Shown piece by piece: positions 1 to 8,430 of a stretch of DNA of 64,000 bases (position 1 is the first letter of the stretch; each line of letters opens with the position of its first letter). Below the pieces are notes generated by a model. The model made no database searches. It was not told the DNA's origin and saw only the letters and a list, made by a program, of their open reading frames with translations. Both the position numbers and the translations under genes were made by a program. Origin of the DNA: Vitreoscilla massiliensis (GTDB lineage: Bacteria > Pseudomonadota > Gammaproteobacteria > Burkholderiales > Neisseriaceae); assembly GCF_001457815.1 (NCBI RefSeq), contig NZ_LN898221.1, forward strand, positions 310,001 to 374,000, written 5' to 3'.

Positions 1-214
1 ACTTAAGACCAAAAACAGAAGTTCAGCCACAAAACGCTGCAAGCCGAAAGTGTTTGTTTTTCCTATCCATTCAATCTGCGCATGGGATGATGTGGTGACC
101 TGAGAGCGGCCTGTAACGAGTCAGGCATAAACCTAATACATGCAAGGCTTTGATCATGGACACGCGCCGATTATGTTGATTTTTATCCAAAATAACAATC
201 TGCTTTCACACCGA

Positions 215-246
215 AAAGCGGCCTGTAAATGTTTACAGGCCGCTTT
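215..246. repeat. DUS inverted pair
   Basis: Two 15-base arms, AAAGCGGCCTGTAAA and its complement, are separated by 2 bases and can form a strong hairpin. A single copy (GCGGCCTGTAA) lies at 106-116. Apart from these I see nothing supportable in 1-371; the reading frame on the minus strand there mostly reads through the repeat. Confidence 0.8.
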
Positions 247-371
247 AACAGGGGTGTGTGAGGGTAAAAATAGACTGCAAGCACAAGCCCAATCGGTATT
301 TGTCTGAGTCTGTGCACACCTTGCACATTTACACAATTTGATGGGGCTTAAACTGAATTTTCACTTGCGCT

Positions 372-557
372 TCAATAGAATTTTTTGGCTTGCCAGATAT
401 TGACCGGGCATTTGAGTTTGGGTGGGACAGGTTTTTCCAAAGCAGTGCGTTCTAAGGCTTCGTCTATGGTGTCAAACACACCCAGCCTCACCCCATCGCG
501 CTTGGCGACATAAAAAGTTCCGTTTTCGTCTTTTAGGATTTTGACATACAGATTCAC
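372..557 (-). CDS. small hypothetical protein, 61 aa
   Basis: I do not recognise this protein. It has a short beta-like start (VNLYVKILKDENGTFYVAKR), a charged middle (DGVRLGVFDTIDEALERTALE) and a lysine-rich end, with no signal peptide or membrane segment. I chose the GTG at 557 because a clear GGAGGTG ribosome site lies just upstream on this strand; a TTG five codons earlier would overlap that site. The clear ribosome site and non-repetitive composition suggest a real gene, but the function is unknown. Confidence 0.5.
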   Translation of the reverse strand: MNLYVKILKDENGTFYVAKRDGVRLGVFDTIDEALERTALEKPVPPKLKCPVNIWQAKKFY

Positions 558-1082
558 TAAACACCTCCACAATATTAAGTGACAGTTTTCGCAAATGAAT
601 CAGTCTTATACCATTTATAAACATTTAAATCAAATTCAAATAACAAAATGAAATATAATGTTTATCTGTTTGAATCAAAACCATTTGTTAAATTTTTTAA
701 TAAACATGCCATATGGCATGTTTATTAAAACATGTTGACTGTGTGATGATGGCCTAGTCATCGCGCTGAAAACCACACAACTGCTGACGCCAACACCCTC
801 CACGGTTTAAGAGCTAGGCTATTCAAGCAAGATGAAGCAGCCACTGATTAAATGGCTGCACGAAGCGTGTTATAAGCTGTAGACGCAGATTTGCAGACGC
901 CTACAAAACATACATGGCGAGATACCGCAAGTCTGTCTTGACGCATCCCATGCCGCGACAGCGATGAGAACATGGTAATGGACGCGCTGCTCCAGCGGCT
1001 ATCTGATGATTCTTTTGCTACCATTCAATACCAGTAAAAATGGCGAAACACCTTATATTTATTGTTTAGGAGCGGCGCTGCC
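558..1082. other. intergenic, AT-rich then possible decayed coding
   Basis: About 570-750 is very AT-rich and contains CATGCCATATGGCATG-type symmetry near 705-722. From about 780 to 1050 the sequence has the base mix of coding DNA but stops in every frame. It could be the broken end of a gene partnered with the pseudogene downstream. I cannot name it. Confidence 0.35.
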
Positions 1083-1624
1083 ATGAATAAAATTTTCACC
1101 CATGAACACATCATATCGATGTTGGGAACGCAGACGGATACCGCGCAGCTCAAGGCGATGTTGGATTATTTTGGTCTGTCTGTGGGTAATATATCGGTGG
1201 TGGACAAAGATTTTATGAGGCGAGGCATCAGCTTGAAGCACATCGGGGCGTTCTTTTTTCTGGATAAACTCGAGACACACCCAGCATTAAACCATCATGT
1301 GCTTGGTGCAGGACCTTACGTTCTGGAGCAACTGACATTAACCGGCTACCGGGACAAGTATCAAAAATTCTGTCAGTTCCAATTGCAGGGCCGATGTTTG
1401 AATCGTCCTATCAAGATGTGGTTAACACTGTCGGCGCAGCCTATCATCGCCCCGACAATCCTACCGACCCGGTCGCTTGAAAATTTGATGGCTACAAGTT
1501 TTCCATCCATTGGGCCGAAGACCACAAAATCAGATCCATCACTATATTGGTGCTTGCCATAAACTCTGGCAAATTGTGCGGGCAAGCTTGTGTGCGTGTG
1601 CAAGCTATCTCATATCATCTGTAA
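1083..1624 (+). pseudogene. frameshifted immunity-like hypothetical gene
   Basis: A good start exists: AGGAG at 1068-1072, then ATG at 1083. The frame reads cleanly to about 1390 (MNKIFTHEHIISMLGTQ onward). There one base seems to be missing in a G/C run (GGGCC at 1388-1392). The coding pattern then continues one frame over, beginning MFESSYQDVVNTVGAAYHRP at 1394. That frame is cut by a TGA at 1478-1480 and then resumes (KFDGYKFSIHWAEDHKIRS) to a stop at 1622-1624. The style of the C-terminal half recalls immunity-type proteins found beside polymorphic toxins, but I cannot assign a family. One frameshift plus one nonsense codon argue for decay, not a sequencing slip. Confidence 0.6.
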
Positions 1625-1653
1625 ACGCGCTATATAAAGCCAAAACCAATAAA

Positions 1654-1682
1654 AAGCGGCCTGTAAACATTACAGGCCGCTT
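1654..1682. terminator. DUS inverted pair, likely terminator
   Basis: AAGCGGCCTGTAA and its complement with a 3-base loop, between the pseudogene end and the convergent ruvX end. It can act as a hairpin terminator in either direction. Confidence 0.7.
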
Positions 1683-1733
1683 ATACATGCTCTTCAAACC
1701 ACACCATAAGAAGGTATTGCAGAAGTTATTCTG

Positions 1734-2192
1734 TTATTCTTCTGTGTGTCTTTGCACTTGCTCCATCGCGCCATTTTCAAAGAACGTCATCAAGATTGCT
1801 TGCGCAGCCACTTGGTCTAGATAGGCTTTTTGCTTCTTGCCATACACTTGCGCTTCGGCGAGCAGACTTTCGGCATACACCGATGACAAGCGCTCATCAA
1901 CCAAAAACACCGGCAAGCCGTAGCGGCCGTGCAAACGCTGCGCAAATTTGCGGCACAAGGCCGAGGTATCGTGTTCGACCCCGTCCATGTAAGCAGGCAA
2001 ACCCACCACCAATTGTTTCGGTCGCCATTCCTTGATCAAGGCTTCGACTGCCGCAAACTTCTTGCTGTTTTCGGTTTCGTGGATGGTGGTAATCGGGTGC
2101 GCCATGGCCACTTCGGCATCACCCTCGGCCACACCGATGCGCGCCATGCCAAAATCAAAGCCCAGTGTGGTGCCGCGTGGTGCTTCAAGCAT
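1734..2192 (-). CDS. ruvX: RuvX/YqgF Holliday junction resolvase-like, 16S pre-rRNA nuclease
   Basis: The 152 aa length is typical of the YqgF/RuvX family, which has an RNase H-like fold and in bacteria is tied to 5' maturation of 16S rRNA and possibly to Holliday junctions. Family motifs are visible: the LGFDFGMARIGVA strand with the first catalytic Asp near residue 13, VVGLP near 65, and VDERLSS near 98-104, which carries a second acidic residue. It overlaps the upstream yqgE gene by 8 bases, so the two are translated together, an arrangement common in proteobacteria. Confidence 0.95.
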   Translation of the reverse strand: MLEAPRGTTLGFDFGMARIGVAEGDAEVAMAHPITTIHETENSKKFAAVEALIKEWRPKQLVVGLPAYMDGVEHDTSALCRKFAQRLHGRYGLPVFLVDERLSSVYAESLLAEAQVYGKKQKAYLDQVAAQAILMTFFENGAMEQVQRHTEE

Positions 2193-2763
2193 GGCCAGCT
2201 CCTTGCACCAATTGCCCTGCGTCTATGCCCAGCAATTTCATCGCCGCTTGGTAGCGCTCGTCCACTGGGATATCAAACATGATGTGTTGGTCTGCTGGCA
2301 CAATCAGCCAGGCGTTTTCTGCCAATTCTTGCTCCAATTGGTTCTTCTTCCAACCCGAATAGCCGATGGTGGCCAAGGTTTTGTTGGTGTGGTTATCGTG
2401 GTTTTTGGCCAAGTTTTCGATGATGTCGCGCGAGGTGGTAAAGGCGATGTCATCAGTAACGAGCAAACTGCTTTCCCATGAACCCACCGGTGTGTGCACC
2501 AAAAAGCCACGGTCGACTTGCATGGGGCCACCGAGCAACACTGCGGTTTCATCGTATTGCAACGGCGTGCGCGCGTTAATCGCCTCGAAAAACTGGTTCA
2601 TCGTGAGCGGCGACGGCTTGTTAATGCACACGCCCATCGCGCCTTCGTCATTGTGCTCGCAGATGTAAACCACGCTGCCAGCGAAAAACTGATCGTCCAT
2701 TTCGGGCATGGCAATCAGGAAATAATCGGTTAAGTTATCAATTTTTTTGTTCTTGATTTGCAT
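2185..2763 (-). CDS. yqgE: YqgE/AlgH family protein
   Basis: A 192 aa member of the YqgE/AlgH (DUF179) family. Recognisable landmarks are the start DYFLIAMPEMDD, the VYICEHNDEGAMGVCINKP block and the LLGGPMQVDRGFLVH block. The biochemical role of the family is unsettled. It is nearly always next to ruvX, as here. The start ATG is preceded on its strand by GGGGGTG. It is divergent from gpmI, and the 150-base gap must hold both promoters. Confidence 0.93.
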   Translation of the reverse strand: MQIKNKKIDNLTDYFLIAMPEMDDQFFAGSVVYICEHNDEGAMGVCINKPSPLTMNQFFEAINARTPLQYDETAVLLGGPMQVDRGFLVHTPVGSWESSLLVTDDIAFTTSRDIIENLAKNHDNHTNKTLATIGYSGWKKNQLEQELAENAWLIVPADQHIMFDIPVDERYQAAMKLLGIDAGQLVQGAGHA

Positions 2764-2917
2764 GATGACACCCCCTTTGCTATCTAAACAGTATTTTTAA
2801 TTGATGTTGTATATGGGGTTATACATTGAGTTTGACAAGTCTTGCGCCTTATAATTGCAACTTTACCACGGTATGCACTGGCTTACCGTGATTGTTTTGA
2901 ATTCCAAAGGCCCCACA

Positions 2918-4441
2918 GTGAACATTACCAAACCCATCGTCTTATTGATTTTAGATGGCTTCGGCTACCGCACCGAAACCGAAGACAACGCCATTGCCGC
3001 AGCCAACACGCCAAATTTAGATGCCTTAATGCGCGATTACGCGTTTGGCACCATAGACGCGTCTGAGCGCATGGTGGGTTTGCCGCGTGGTCAATTTGGT
3101 AATTCAGAAGTTGGCCATTTGAACATCGGTGCAGGTCGCGTGGTCGAGCAAGACATCACCCGCATTGATGTGGCCATCGAAAACAACAGTTTAAAAGACA
3201 ATGCGGTGTTACAGACCGCTTTTGCCCATACCAACGGCCACAAATTGCATTTAATCGGTTTGTTGTCTGACGGCGGCGTGCACAGCCACATTGCCCATTT
3301 CTTTGCGGTATTGGACGCCGCCATCGCCGCGGGCGTGCAAACCATTGTTGTGCACCCCTTCTTAGACGGTCGCGACACACCACCACAAAGCGCTGAAGCC
3401 TATTTGCAACAATTGCAAGACTATGCCGCCGCACACGTGCAAGTGCACATTGGCGCTGTGGTCGGCCGCTTCTTCGCCATGGACCGCGACAACCGTTGGG
3501 AACGCGTACAAACCGCATACGATGCTTTGGTCGGCGTGGGTGCACCTTATGCTGCCAACAGCGCGGTAGAGGCTTTACAGGCCGCTTATGCACGCGGTGA
3601 AAACGATGAATTTGTACAAGCCACAATTATTGAACCCGATATGTTATTGGCAGATGGCGATGCGGTATTGAATTTGAATTTCCGTGCCGACCGCGCACGT
3701 GAAATCACCCAAGCCTTGCTCAATGCCGATTTCGACGGTTTTGTACGCGCCAAACAACCACAACTGTCGTATTACGCCAGCCTCACCAGCTATGGCAAAC
3801 AATACACCCACCCAGTGATGTTCGCACCGCAAACCATCAGCAATGGCTTGGGCGAGTATTTATCCGCACAAGGCTTTAGCCAATTGCGCATTGCCGAAAC
3901 CGAAAAATACCCGCACGTGACTTATTTCTTCAGCGGCGGCCGTGAAGAGCCGTATGCGGGCGAAGAACGTATTTTGGTGCCATCGCCCAAGGTCAAGACA
4001 TACGACATGCAACCAGAAATGAACGCACCCATCGTGGCGCAAAACATCGTCGAAGCGGTGGAAAACCAGCGCTTTGATGTGATTATGTGTAACTTCGCCA
4101 ACGGTGATATGGTTGGCCACACTGGCGTGTTTGATGCGGCAGTGAAAGCGGTGGAAACCTTGGACGTGTGCGTCGGCCAAATCGTTGCCGCAGTGCAAAA
4201 AGCCGGTGGCGAGGTGTTGATTACCGCCGATCACGGCAATTGTGAAAACATGTTTGACCATGCCCACTACCAAGCGCATACCCAACACACCACCCAACCG
4301 GTGCCGTTTATCTATGTGGGTCGTCCTGCCACAATCAAAACTGGCGGCGCTTTGAAAGACATTGCGCCATCCATGTTAGCCATGCTCGGCATTGCCCCAC
4401 CCGCCGAAATGACGGGCCACAGCTTGATTGCGTTCAAATAA
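2918..4441 (+). CDS. gpmI: 2,3-bisphosphoglycerate-independent phosphoglycerate mutase
   Basis: Interconverts 3- and 2-phosphoglycerate in glycolysis and gluconeogenesis; a cytoplasmic Mn-dependent member of the alkaline phosphatase superfamily. It starts VNITKPIVLLILDGFGYR, with the metal-binding Asp in LDG. The phosphoserine loop is GNSEVGHLNIGAGR, HPFLDGRDTPP and FRADRARE follow, and the metal site ADHGNCE lies near the C-terminus. I chose GTG 2918 over the longer frame because it matches the usual N-terminus and gives 507 aa, close to the family norm. A DUS copy (3575-3587) encodes LQAA inside the gene. envC starts 2 bases after the stop. Confidence 0.95.
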   Translation: MNITKPIVLLILDGFGYRTETEDNAIAAANTPNLDALMRDYAFGTIDASERMVGLPRGQFGNSEVGHLNIGAGRVVEQDITRIDVAIENNSLKDNAVLQTAFAHTNGHKLHLIGLLSDGGVHSHIAHFFAVLDAAIAAGVQTIVVHPFLDGRDTPPQSAEAYLQQLQDYAAAHVQVHIGAVVGRFFAMDRDNRWERVQTAYDALVGVGAPYAANSAVEALQAAYARGENDEFVQATIIEPDMLLADGDAVLNLNFRADRAREITQALLNADFDGFVRAKQPQLSYYASLTSYGKQYTHPVMFAPQTISNGLGEYLSAQGFSQLRIAETEKYPHVTYFFSGGREEPYAGEERILVPSPKVKTYDMQPEMNAPIVAQNIVEAVENQRFDVIMCNFANGDMVGHTGVFDAAVKAVETLDVCVGQIVAAVQKAGGEVLITADHGNCENMFDHAHYQAHTQHTTQPVPFIYVGRPATIKTGGALKDIAPSMLAMLGIAPPAEMTGHSLIAFK

Positions 4442-4443
4442 AC

Positions 4444-5691
4444 ATGCGCATCAAGCCTTATTTGCTTGCCATCAGCGGTCTCACCGTCCTCAGTGCCAGT
4501 TTGGCCTTATGGGCGGCGCCGGCTGCCGACGATGCTGCGCAGCTACAGCAACAGTTGCAACAAGCGCAGCAAAAACTGCAGCAACAGCAGCAGCAAAAGC
4601 AACAGCTCGCTGGCGACATCAACCGCACCCAAGCCGATTTACAGGTCGCATCAAAAGAGCTTGCGGCCTTGAATGCCAAGCAAAAACAATCGGCCAGTGA
4701 ATTGGTGCGTTTGCAACAGCAATTGTCACGCTTGCAAACGCAAAACCAAGCCAATAAGGCGCAAGTGCAGCGCCTGCTCAACAGCCAATACAAAAACAAG
4801 CAGGCCAATGCCTTAGTGTTGATGTTGAAAAACAGCAATCCCAATGACAAAGGCCGGCAAATGGTGTATCTGCGCTATTTGAACCGTGCCAATGAGCAAG
4901 TGTTGGGCGATTTGAAACAGCAATTGCAGCAAATCAACCAACAACAGCAAAAAATCAACAGCCAACACGCTAGCCTGAACAAATTGCAACAGCAAAGCGC
5001 GCAAGCGGCCAAGCGTTTGCAAAACCAACATGCCAGCCAAGTGCAGCAAAACACGGTCTTGAGCCAAGACATTGCCAAACAACAAGCGCACATTCAGCAA
5101 TTGAAACAAGACGAAGCGCGTTTAAACCAATTATTGGCCTCGCTCAGCCGCAAACAGGCGAGCAAGCCCAAAGTGCACGCAGCCAAACCAGCAGACACGG
5201 GCAAAACACCTAGCGTCGTACCAACCAAACCGAAACCACAAGGCTTGACCCACGAAGATTTGGCCTTGTCCGCTCCTGCGGCCACGGCAGAAATCAGCCC
5301 TGCCAACCGCTTTAGCCAAATGCAAGGGCGCATGGGCATGCCGGCCGCCGGTGCGATAGCCGGCCGTTTTGGTGGACCACGCGCCAGCGGTGGCACTTGG
5401 AAAGGCTTGTTCATCGCCAACAATGGTGCGTCTGTGCACAGTGTTGCCGCCGGTGATGTGGTCTATGCCGCACCGTTGGCCGGCTATGGCAATACCGTCA
5501 TCATTGACCACGGTGCTGGCTATGTGACGGTGTATTCTGGTCTGGCTGGCATCAGTGTCGGCGCCGGTCAAAACATCAGCGCTCGCCGTGTCTTGGGCAG
5601 CAGCGGTCGCTTGCCCAGCGGTGAAGTCGGCCTGTATTTTGAAGTCAGATACCAAAATCGAGCCATGAACCCACTGTCTTGGGTTGGATAA
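4444..5691 (+). CDS. envC: murein hydrolase activator EnvC family, degenerate LytM domain
   Basis: A 415 aa exported protein with a signal segment at 1-25 (LLAISGLTVLSASLALWAA). A long Gln-rich coiled coil covers about 28-240, and a linker leads to a C-terminal LytM/M23 domain at about 295-412. The LytM metal ligands are missing: the HxxxD site reads KGLFIA, the YAHL site reads YSGL, and the final HFE site reads YFEVR. This is the known pattern of EnvC, which activates cell-wall amidases at the division site without cutting peptidoglycan itself. It sits between gpmI and ctpA, an order seen in many proteobacteria. Confidence 0.9.
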   Translation: MRIKPYLLAISGLTVLSASLALWAAPAADDAAQLQQQLQQAQQKLQQQQQQKQQLAGDINRTQADLQVASKELAALNAKQKQSASELVRLQQQLSRLQTQNQANKAQVQRLLNSQYKNKQANALVLMLKNSNPNDKGRQMVYLRYLNRANEQVLGDLKQQLQQINQQQQKINSQHASLNKLQQQSAQAAKRLQNQHASQVQQNTVLSQDIAKQQAHIQQLKQDEARLNQLLASLSRKQASKPKVHAAKPADTGKTPSVVPTKPKPQGLTHEDLALSAPAATAEISPANRFSQMQGRMGMPAAGAIAGRFGGPRASGGTWKGLFIANNGASVHSVAAGDVVYAAPLAGYGNTVIIDHGAGYVTVYSGLAGISVGAGQNISARRVLGSSGRLPSGEVGLYFEVRYQNRAMNPLSWVG

Positions 5692-5792
5692 ACAACCGCT
5701 TAGCAAAGATTTACCCCTTAACGGTTGTGGCTTACCCTAAAAATGAATATGCTAACGCCCTAGCAACCTTGTTGACCAATGGTAAAGAGATA

Positions 5793-7310
5793 ATGTCGAA
5801 ACAAAACAATACGGTTAAAAAATTAGCGTTATATGGTTTCGGTACCTTAACCGGTATCGCCTTGAGCTTGAGCGTACAAAGCTTTGCCAATGAAAAAGAC
5901 AAGAGCGGTTTGCCGGTGCAAGGCATACGCACTTGGGCAGAAGCCTATGGCCAAATCAAGGCCAATTATGTGGAAACCACCGACGATGACAAACTGTTGG
6001 AAAATGCCATTCAAGGCATGGTTTCCAGTTTGGACCCGCATTCTGACTACATGTCGCCCAAAGACTTTGTCGATTTGAAAGAAAACACCAGCGGTGAATT
6101 CGGCGGTTTGGGCATGGAAATTGGCTCGGAAGACGGCTTTATCAAAGTCATCGCCCCAATTGAAGACACCCCTGCCGAACGCGCCGGTGTGAAAAGTGGC
6201 GACTACATCACCAAAATCAACGAGACCTCAACCCGTGGCATGTCGTCTACCGAGGCAGTGAAATTGATGCGCGGCAGACCCGACACCAAAATCACCCTGA
6301 CTTTGTCACGCAAAGACACCACCCAACCAATTGTCGTGCATCTGACCCGTGCCGTGATTAAGGTCAACAGTGTGCGCAGCCATTTGCTCGAACCGGGCAT
6401 AGGCTACATCCGCATTACCCAATTCCAACAACCGACTTTGGACTTGCTCAGCCAAAACGTGCAAAAACTGACCAAGCAAAACGGTGGCGAACTCAAAGGT
6501 TTGATTTTGGACTTGCGTGACGATCCAGGCGGTTTGCTGACAGGTGCGGTCGGCGTTTCTGCAGCATTCTTGCCAGCAGACAGCAAAGTGGTCAGCACCA
6601 AAGGCCGTGATGGCAAAGAAGGCATGAACCTGAAAGCCAATAAAGACGATTACGCCGGTGGCGCCATCAAAGACCCATTGGCCGGTTTGCCTGCCAGCAT
6701 CAAAAACATTCCGATGACGATTTTGATTAACTCGGGTTCAGCCTCAGCGTCTGAAATCGTTGCCGGTGCCTTGCAAGACCACAAACGCGGTGTATTGGTG
6801 GGCACGCAATCGTTTGGTAAAGGCTCGGTACAAACCGTGTTGCCTTTGTCCAATGGTGGCGGCATCAAATTGACCACAGCCTTGTATTACACCCCTAACG
6901 ACCGCTCTATCCAAGCGCAAGGCATCTTGCCCGACGTGGAAGTGAAAGATAAGAGCCGCACGTTTGAAACCCGTGAAGCCGATTACCGCGGTCACATAGC
7001 CAATCCGAATGGCGGTGAAGAAAGCAAAGGCGGCCCACAGTCTTATGAAGAAGACAAAGCCGCTGCCAGCGAACCGGTGGTCAAAGAAACTGAGGCAAGC
7101 AAAGACAAAAATGCCAAAGACAAGAAATCGGTGATAGATGAGGTGTTGGCTTCGCGCATACCGAATCCCGCCAAAGACGCGCAATTGGCCAAGGCTTTGG
7201 AATTGGTGAAATCACCTGAGGCGTATAAAGCCGCCATAGGCAAGGGTTTGGACAAGGCCAAATTGGCCGCAGCCAAAAAAGAGAAGGATAAAGACAAGAC
7301 AGATGAGTAA
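5793..7310 (+). CDS. ctpA: S41 family C-terminal processing peptidase
   Basis: A 505 aa periplasmic serine protease. It has an N-terminal hydrophobic segment (LALYGFGTLTGIALSLSVQS) and a PDZ domain about 80-165 (GGLGMEIG, PAERAGVKSGDYITKIN). The S41 core contains NSGSASASEIVAGAL with the catalytic Ser and SFGKGSVQ with the catalytic Lys. The tail is lysine- and glutamate-rich. CtpA/Prc proteases trim or degrade periplasmic and outer-membrane proteins, including cell-wall hydrolases in other species. I chose ATG 5793 (upstream AAAGAGA) over an earlier in-frame codon that would overlap envC. Its end overlaps tadA by 8 bases. Confidence 0.93.
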   Translation: MSKQNNTVKKLALYGFGTLTGIALSLSVQSFANEKDKSGLPVQGIRTWAEAYGQIKANYVETTDDDKLLENAIQGMVSSLDPHSDYMSPKDFVDLKENTSGEFGGLGMEIGSEDGFIKVIAPIEDTPAERAGVKSGDYITKINETSTRGMSSTEAVKLMRGRPDTKITLTLSRKDTTQPIVVHLTRAVIKVNSVRSHLLEPGIGYIRITQFQQPTLDLLSQNVQKLTKQNGGELKGLILDLRDDPGGLLTGAVGVSAAFLPADSKVVSTKGRDGKEGMNLKANKDDYAGGAIKDPLAGLPASIKNIPMTILINSGSASASEIVAGALQDHKRGVLVGTQSFGKGSVQTVLPLSNGGGIKLTTALYYTPNDRSIQAQGILPDVEVKDKSRTFETREADYRGHIANPNGGEESKGGPQSYEEDKAAASEPVVKETEASKDKNAKDKKSVIDEVLASRIPNPAKDAQLAKALELVKSPEAYKAAIGKGLDKAKLAAAKKEKDKDKTDE

Positions 7311-8097
7311 ATCTGAATTGCCGACCACTGCCCGCTTAGCGGGCAGTTTTGATATGCGGCCTGTAAGCACCAACGACGACAGCAAACTCTCCACGCCGCC
7401 ATTGCCGCCCAAAGTGGTAACGACTTTGGCGCAGCTGCACATCCACACGCTGGGCGACCTCAAACAACACGGCGCTGCGAAGTGTTTTGCCTTGCTCAAA
7501 GCCAGCGGCCTCACCGTCACCAAATCCACGCTGTGGCAATTGGGTGCTTTGTGTTTGCATGTCCCAGTACAAGCACTCACTACCGAGCACAAACAAGGCT
7601 TACAGGCCGCTTATCAAGCCTTGCCACCAATACACATCCCGCCCAGCGCCGATGAACAACAGCGCCACATGCAAGCGGCGCTGGCAGAAGCACAATTGGC
7701 GGCGGACAAGGGTGAAATTCCCATCGGTGCGGTGGTGGTTTACCAAGGCAACATCATTGCCCGCGCCCACAATGAATGTGTTGGTCGCCATTTTGTCGGT
7801 GCCCATGCAGAAATGTTGGCGTTGGAACGCGCTGGCGCGGTGCTTGGCACTTACCGTTTGACGCAATGCGATGTGTATGTGACAGTAGAGCCGTGTGTGA
7901 TGTGCGCCGGTGCGCTGCTGCAAGCGCGGGTAAAACGGGTGGTGTATGGCATAGACGAAGCCAAGACCGGGGCGGTAACCAGTCAATTGCAATTGGCGAC
8001 GCACGATTGTTTAAATCATCATACTGCCTTCTTTGCCGGCGCAAATGCGGAGCAGTGCCGCCATTTAATGCAAAATTTCTTTAAATCCAAGCGTTAA
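7303..8097 (+). CDS. tadA: tRNA adenosine(34) deaminase with N-terminal TfoX_C-like domain
   Basis: Deaminates A34 to inosine in tRNA-Arg(ACG). The catalytic domain covers about 115-262 with zinc motifs GAHAEML (His and catalytic Glu) and PCVMCAGAL (two Cys). The first 110 residues are extra compared with E. coli TadA and resemble the C-terminal domain of TfoX/Sxy: HTLGDLKQHGAAKCFALLK then TLWQLGALC. I believe the same fusion exists in Neisseria. Two DUS copies fall inside (7356-7366; 7600-7612, read as LQAA). The start overlaps the end of ctpA, suggesting co-translation. Confidence 0.93.
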   Translation: MSKSELPTTARLAGSFDMRPVSTNDDSKLSTPPLPPKVVTTLAQLHIHTLGDLKQHGAAKCFALLKASGLTVTKSTLWQLGALCLHVPVQALTTEHKQGLQAAYQALPPIHIPPSADEQQRHMQAALAEAQLAADKGEIPIGAVVVYQGNIIARAHNECVGRHFVGAHAEMLALERAGAVLGTYRLTQCDVYVTVEPCVMCAGALLQARVKRVVYGIDEAKTGAVTSQLQLATHDCLNHHTAFFAGANAEQCRHLMQNFFKSKR

Positions 8098-8125
8098 ATT
8101 TTATGTAAATGGCTTTTTTAAACGA

Positions 8126-8160
8126 AAATGCCAATATATTGCGTATATAAGGCGTTTTCA
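8126..8160 (+). terminator. hairpin terminator after tadA
   Basis: AAAATGCC and GGCGTTTT flank a further AT-rich paired section and end in a T run, 30 bases after the tadA stop. It is the likely end of the gpmI-envC-ctpA-tadA transcript. Confidence 0.6.
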
Positions 8161-8335
8161 CCTTTTGTTAAGTTATTTTTAATCTCATTTTTAGCATAAT
8201 CAGCGCCAAACCACCCTGTTGCACAGCAACATCTGTTAATACTGGTTAAAACACAAAATACAGTCTTTTTAACCGTTTAGCTTAGATGGTTGATACTACA
8301 TAAGATTTATCTCAATTTGAGAACAAAAAAAACCT

Positions 8336-8364
8336 TTGACGCAGAGCAACATTTTTCGTATGTT
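8336..8364 (+). promoter_or_regulatory. gltB promoter candidate
   Basis: TTGACG and TATGTT with an exact 17-base spacer, 67 bases before the gltB start. The ribosome site AAAGG is at 8416-8420. The rest of the 8161-8430 gap is AT-rich with no gene I can support. Confidence 0.6.
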
Positions 8365-8430
8365 TACAGACCCAAGTTTAAAAATAACCTCCTCATCGAC
8401 ACAGACCAGCGTCAGAAAGGTCTTTAAGAC

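Noticed and set aside
154..336. 60-codon minus-strand frame at the window start
   Set aside because: Includes both arms of a DUS pair as Ala-Ala-Cys-Lys and Leu-Gln-Ala-Ala; no independent support.
4458..4850. Cys-rich frame on the minus strand
   Set aside because: Arises from reading the Gln-rich (CAG/CAA) coiled coil of envC backwards; no ribosome site.
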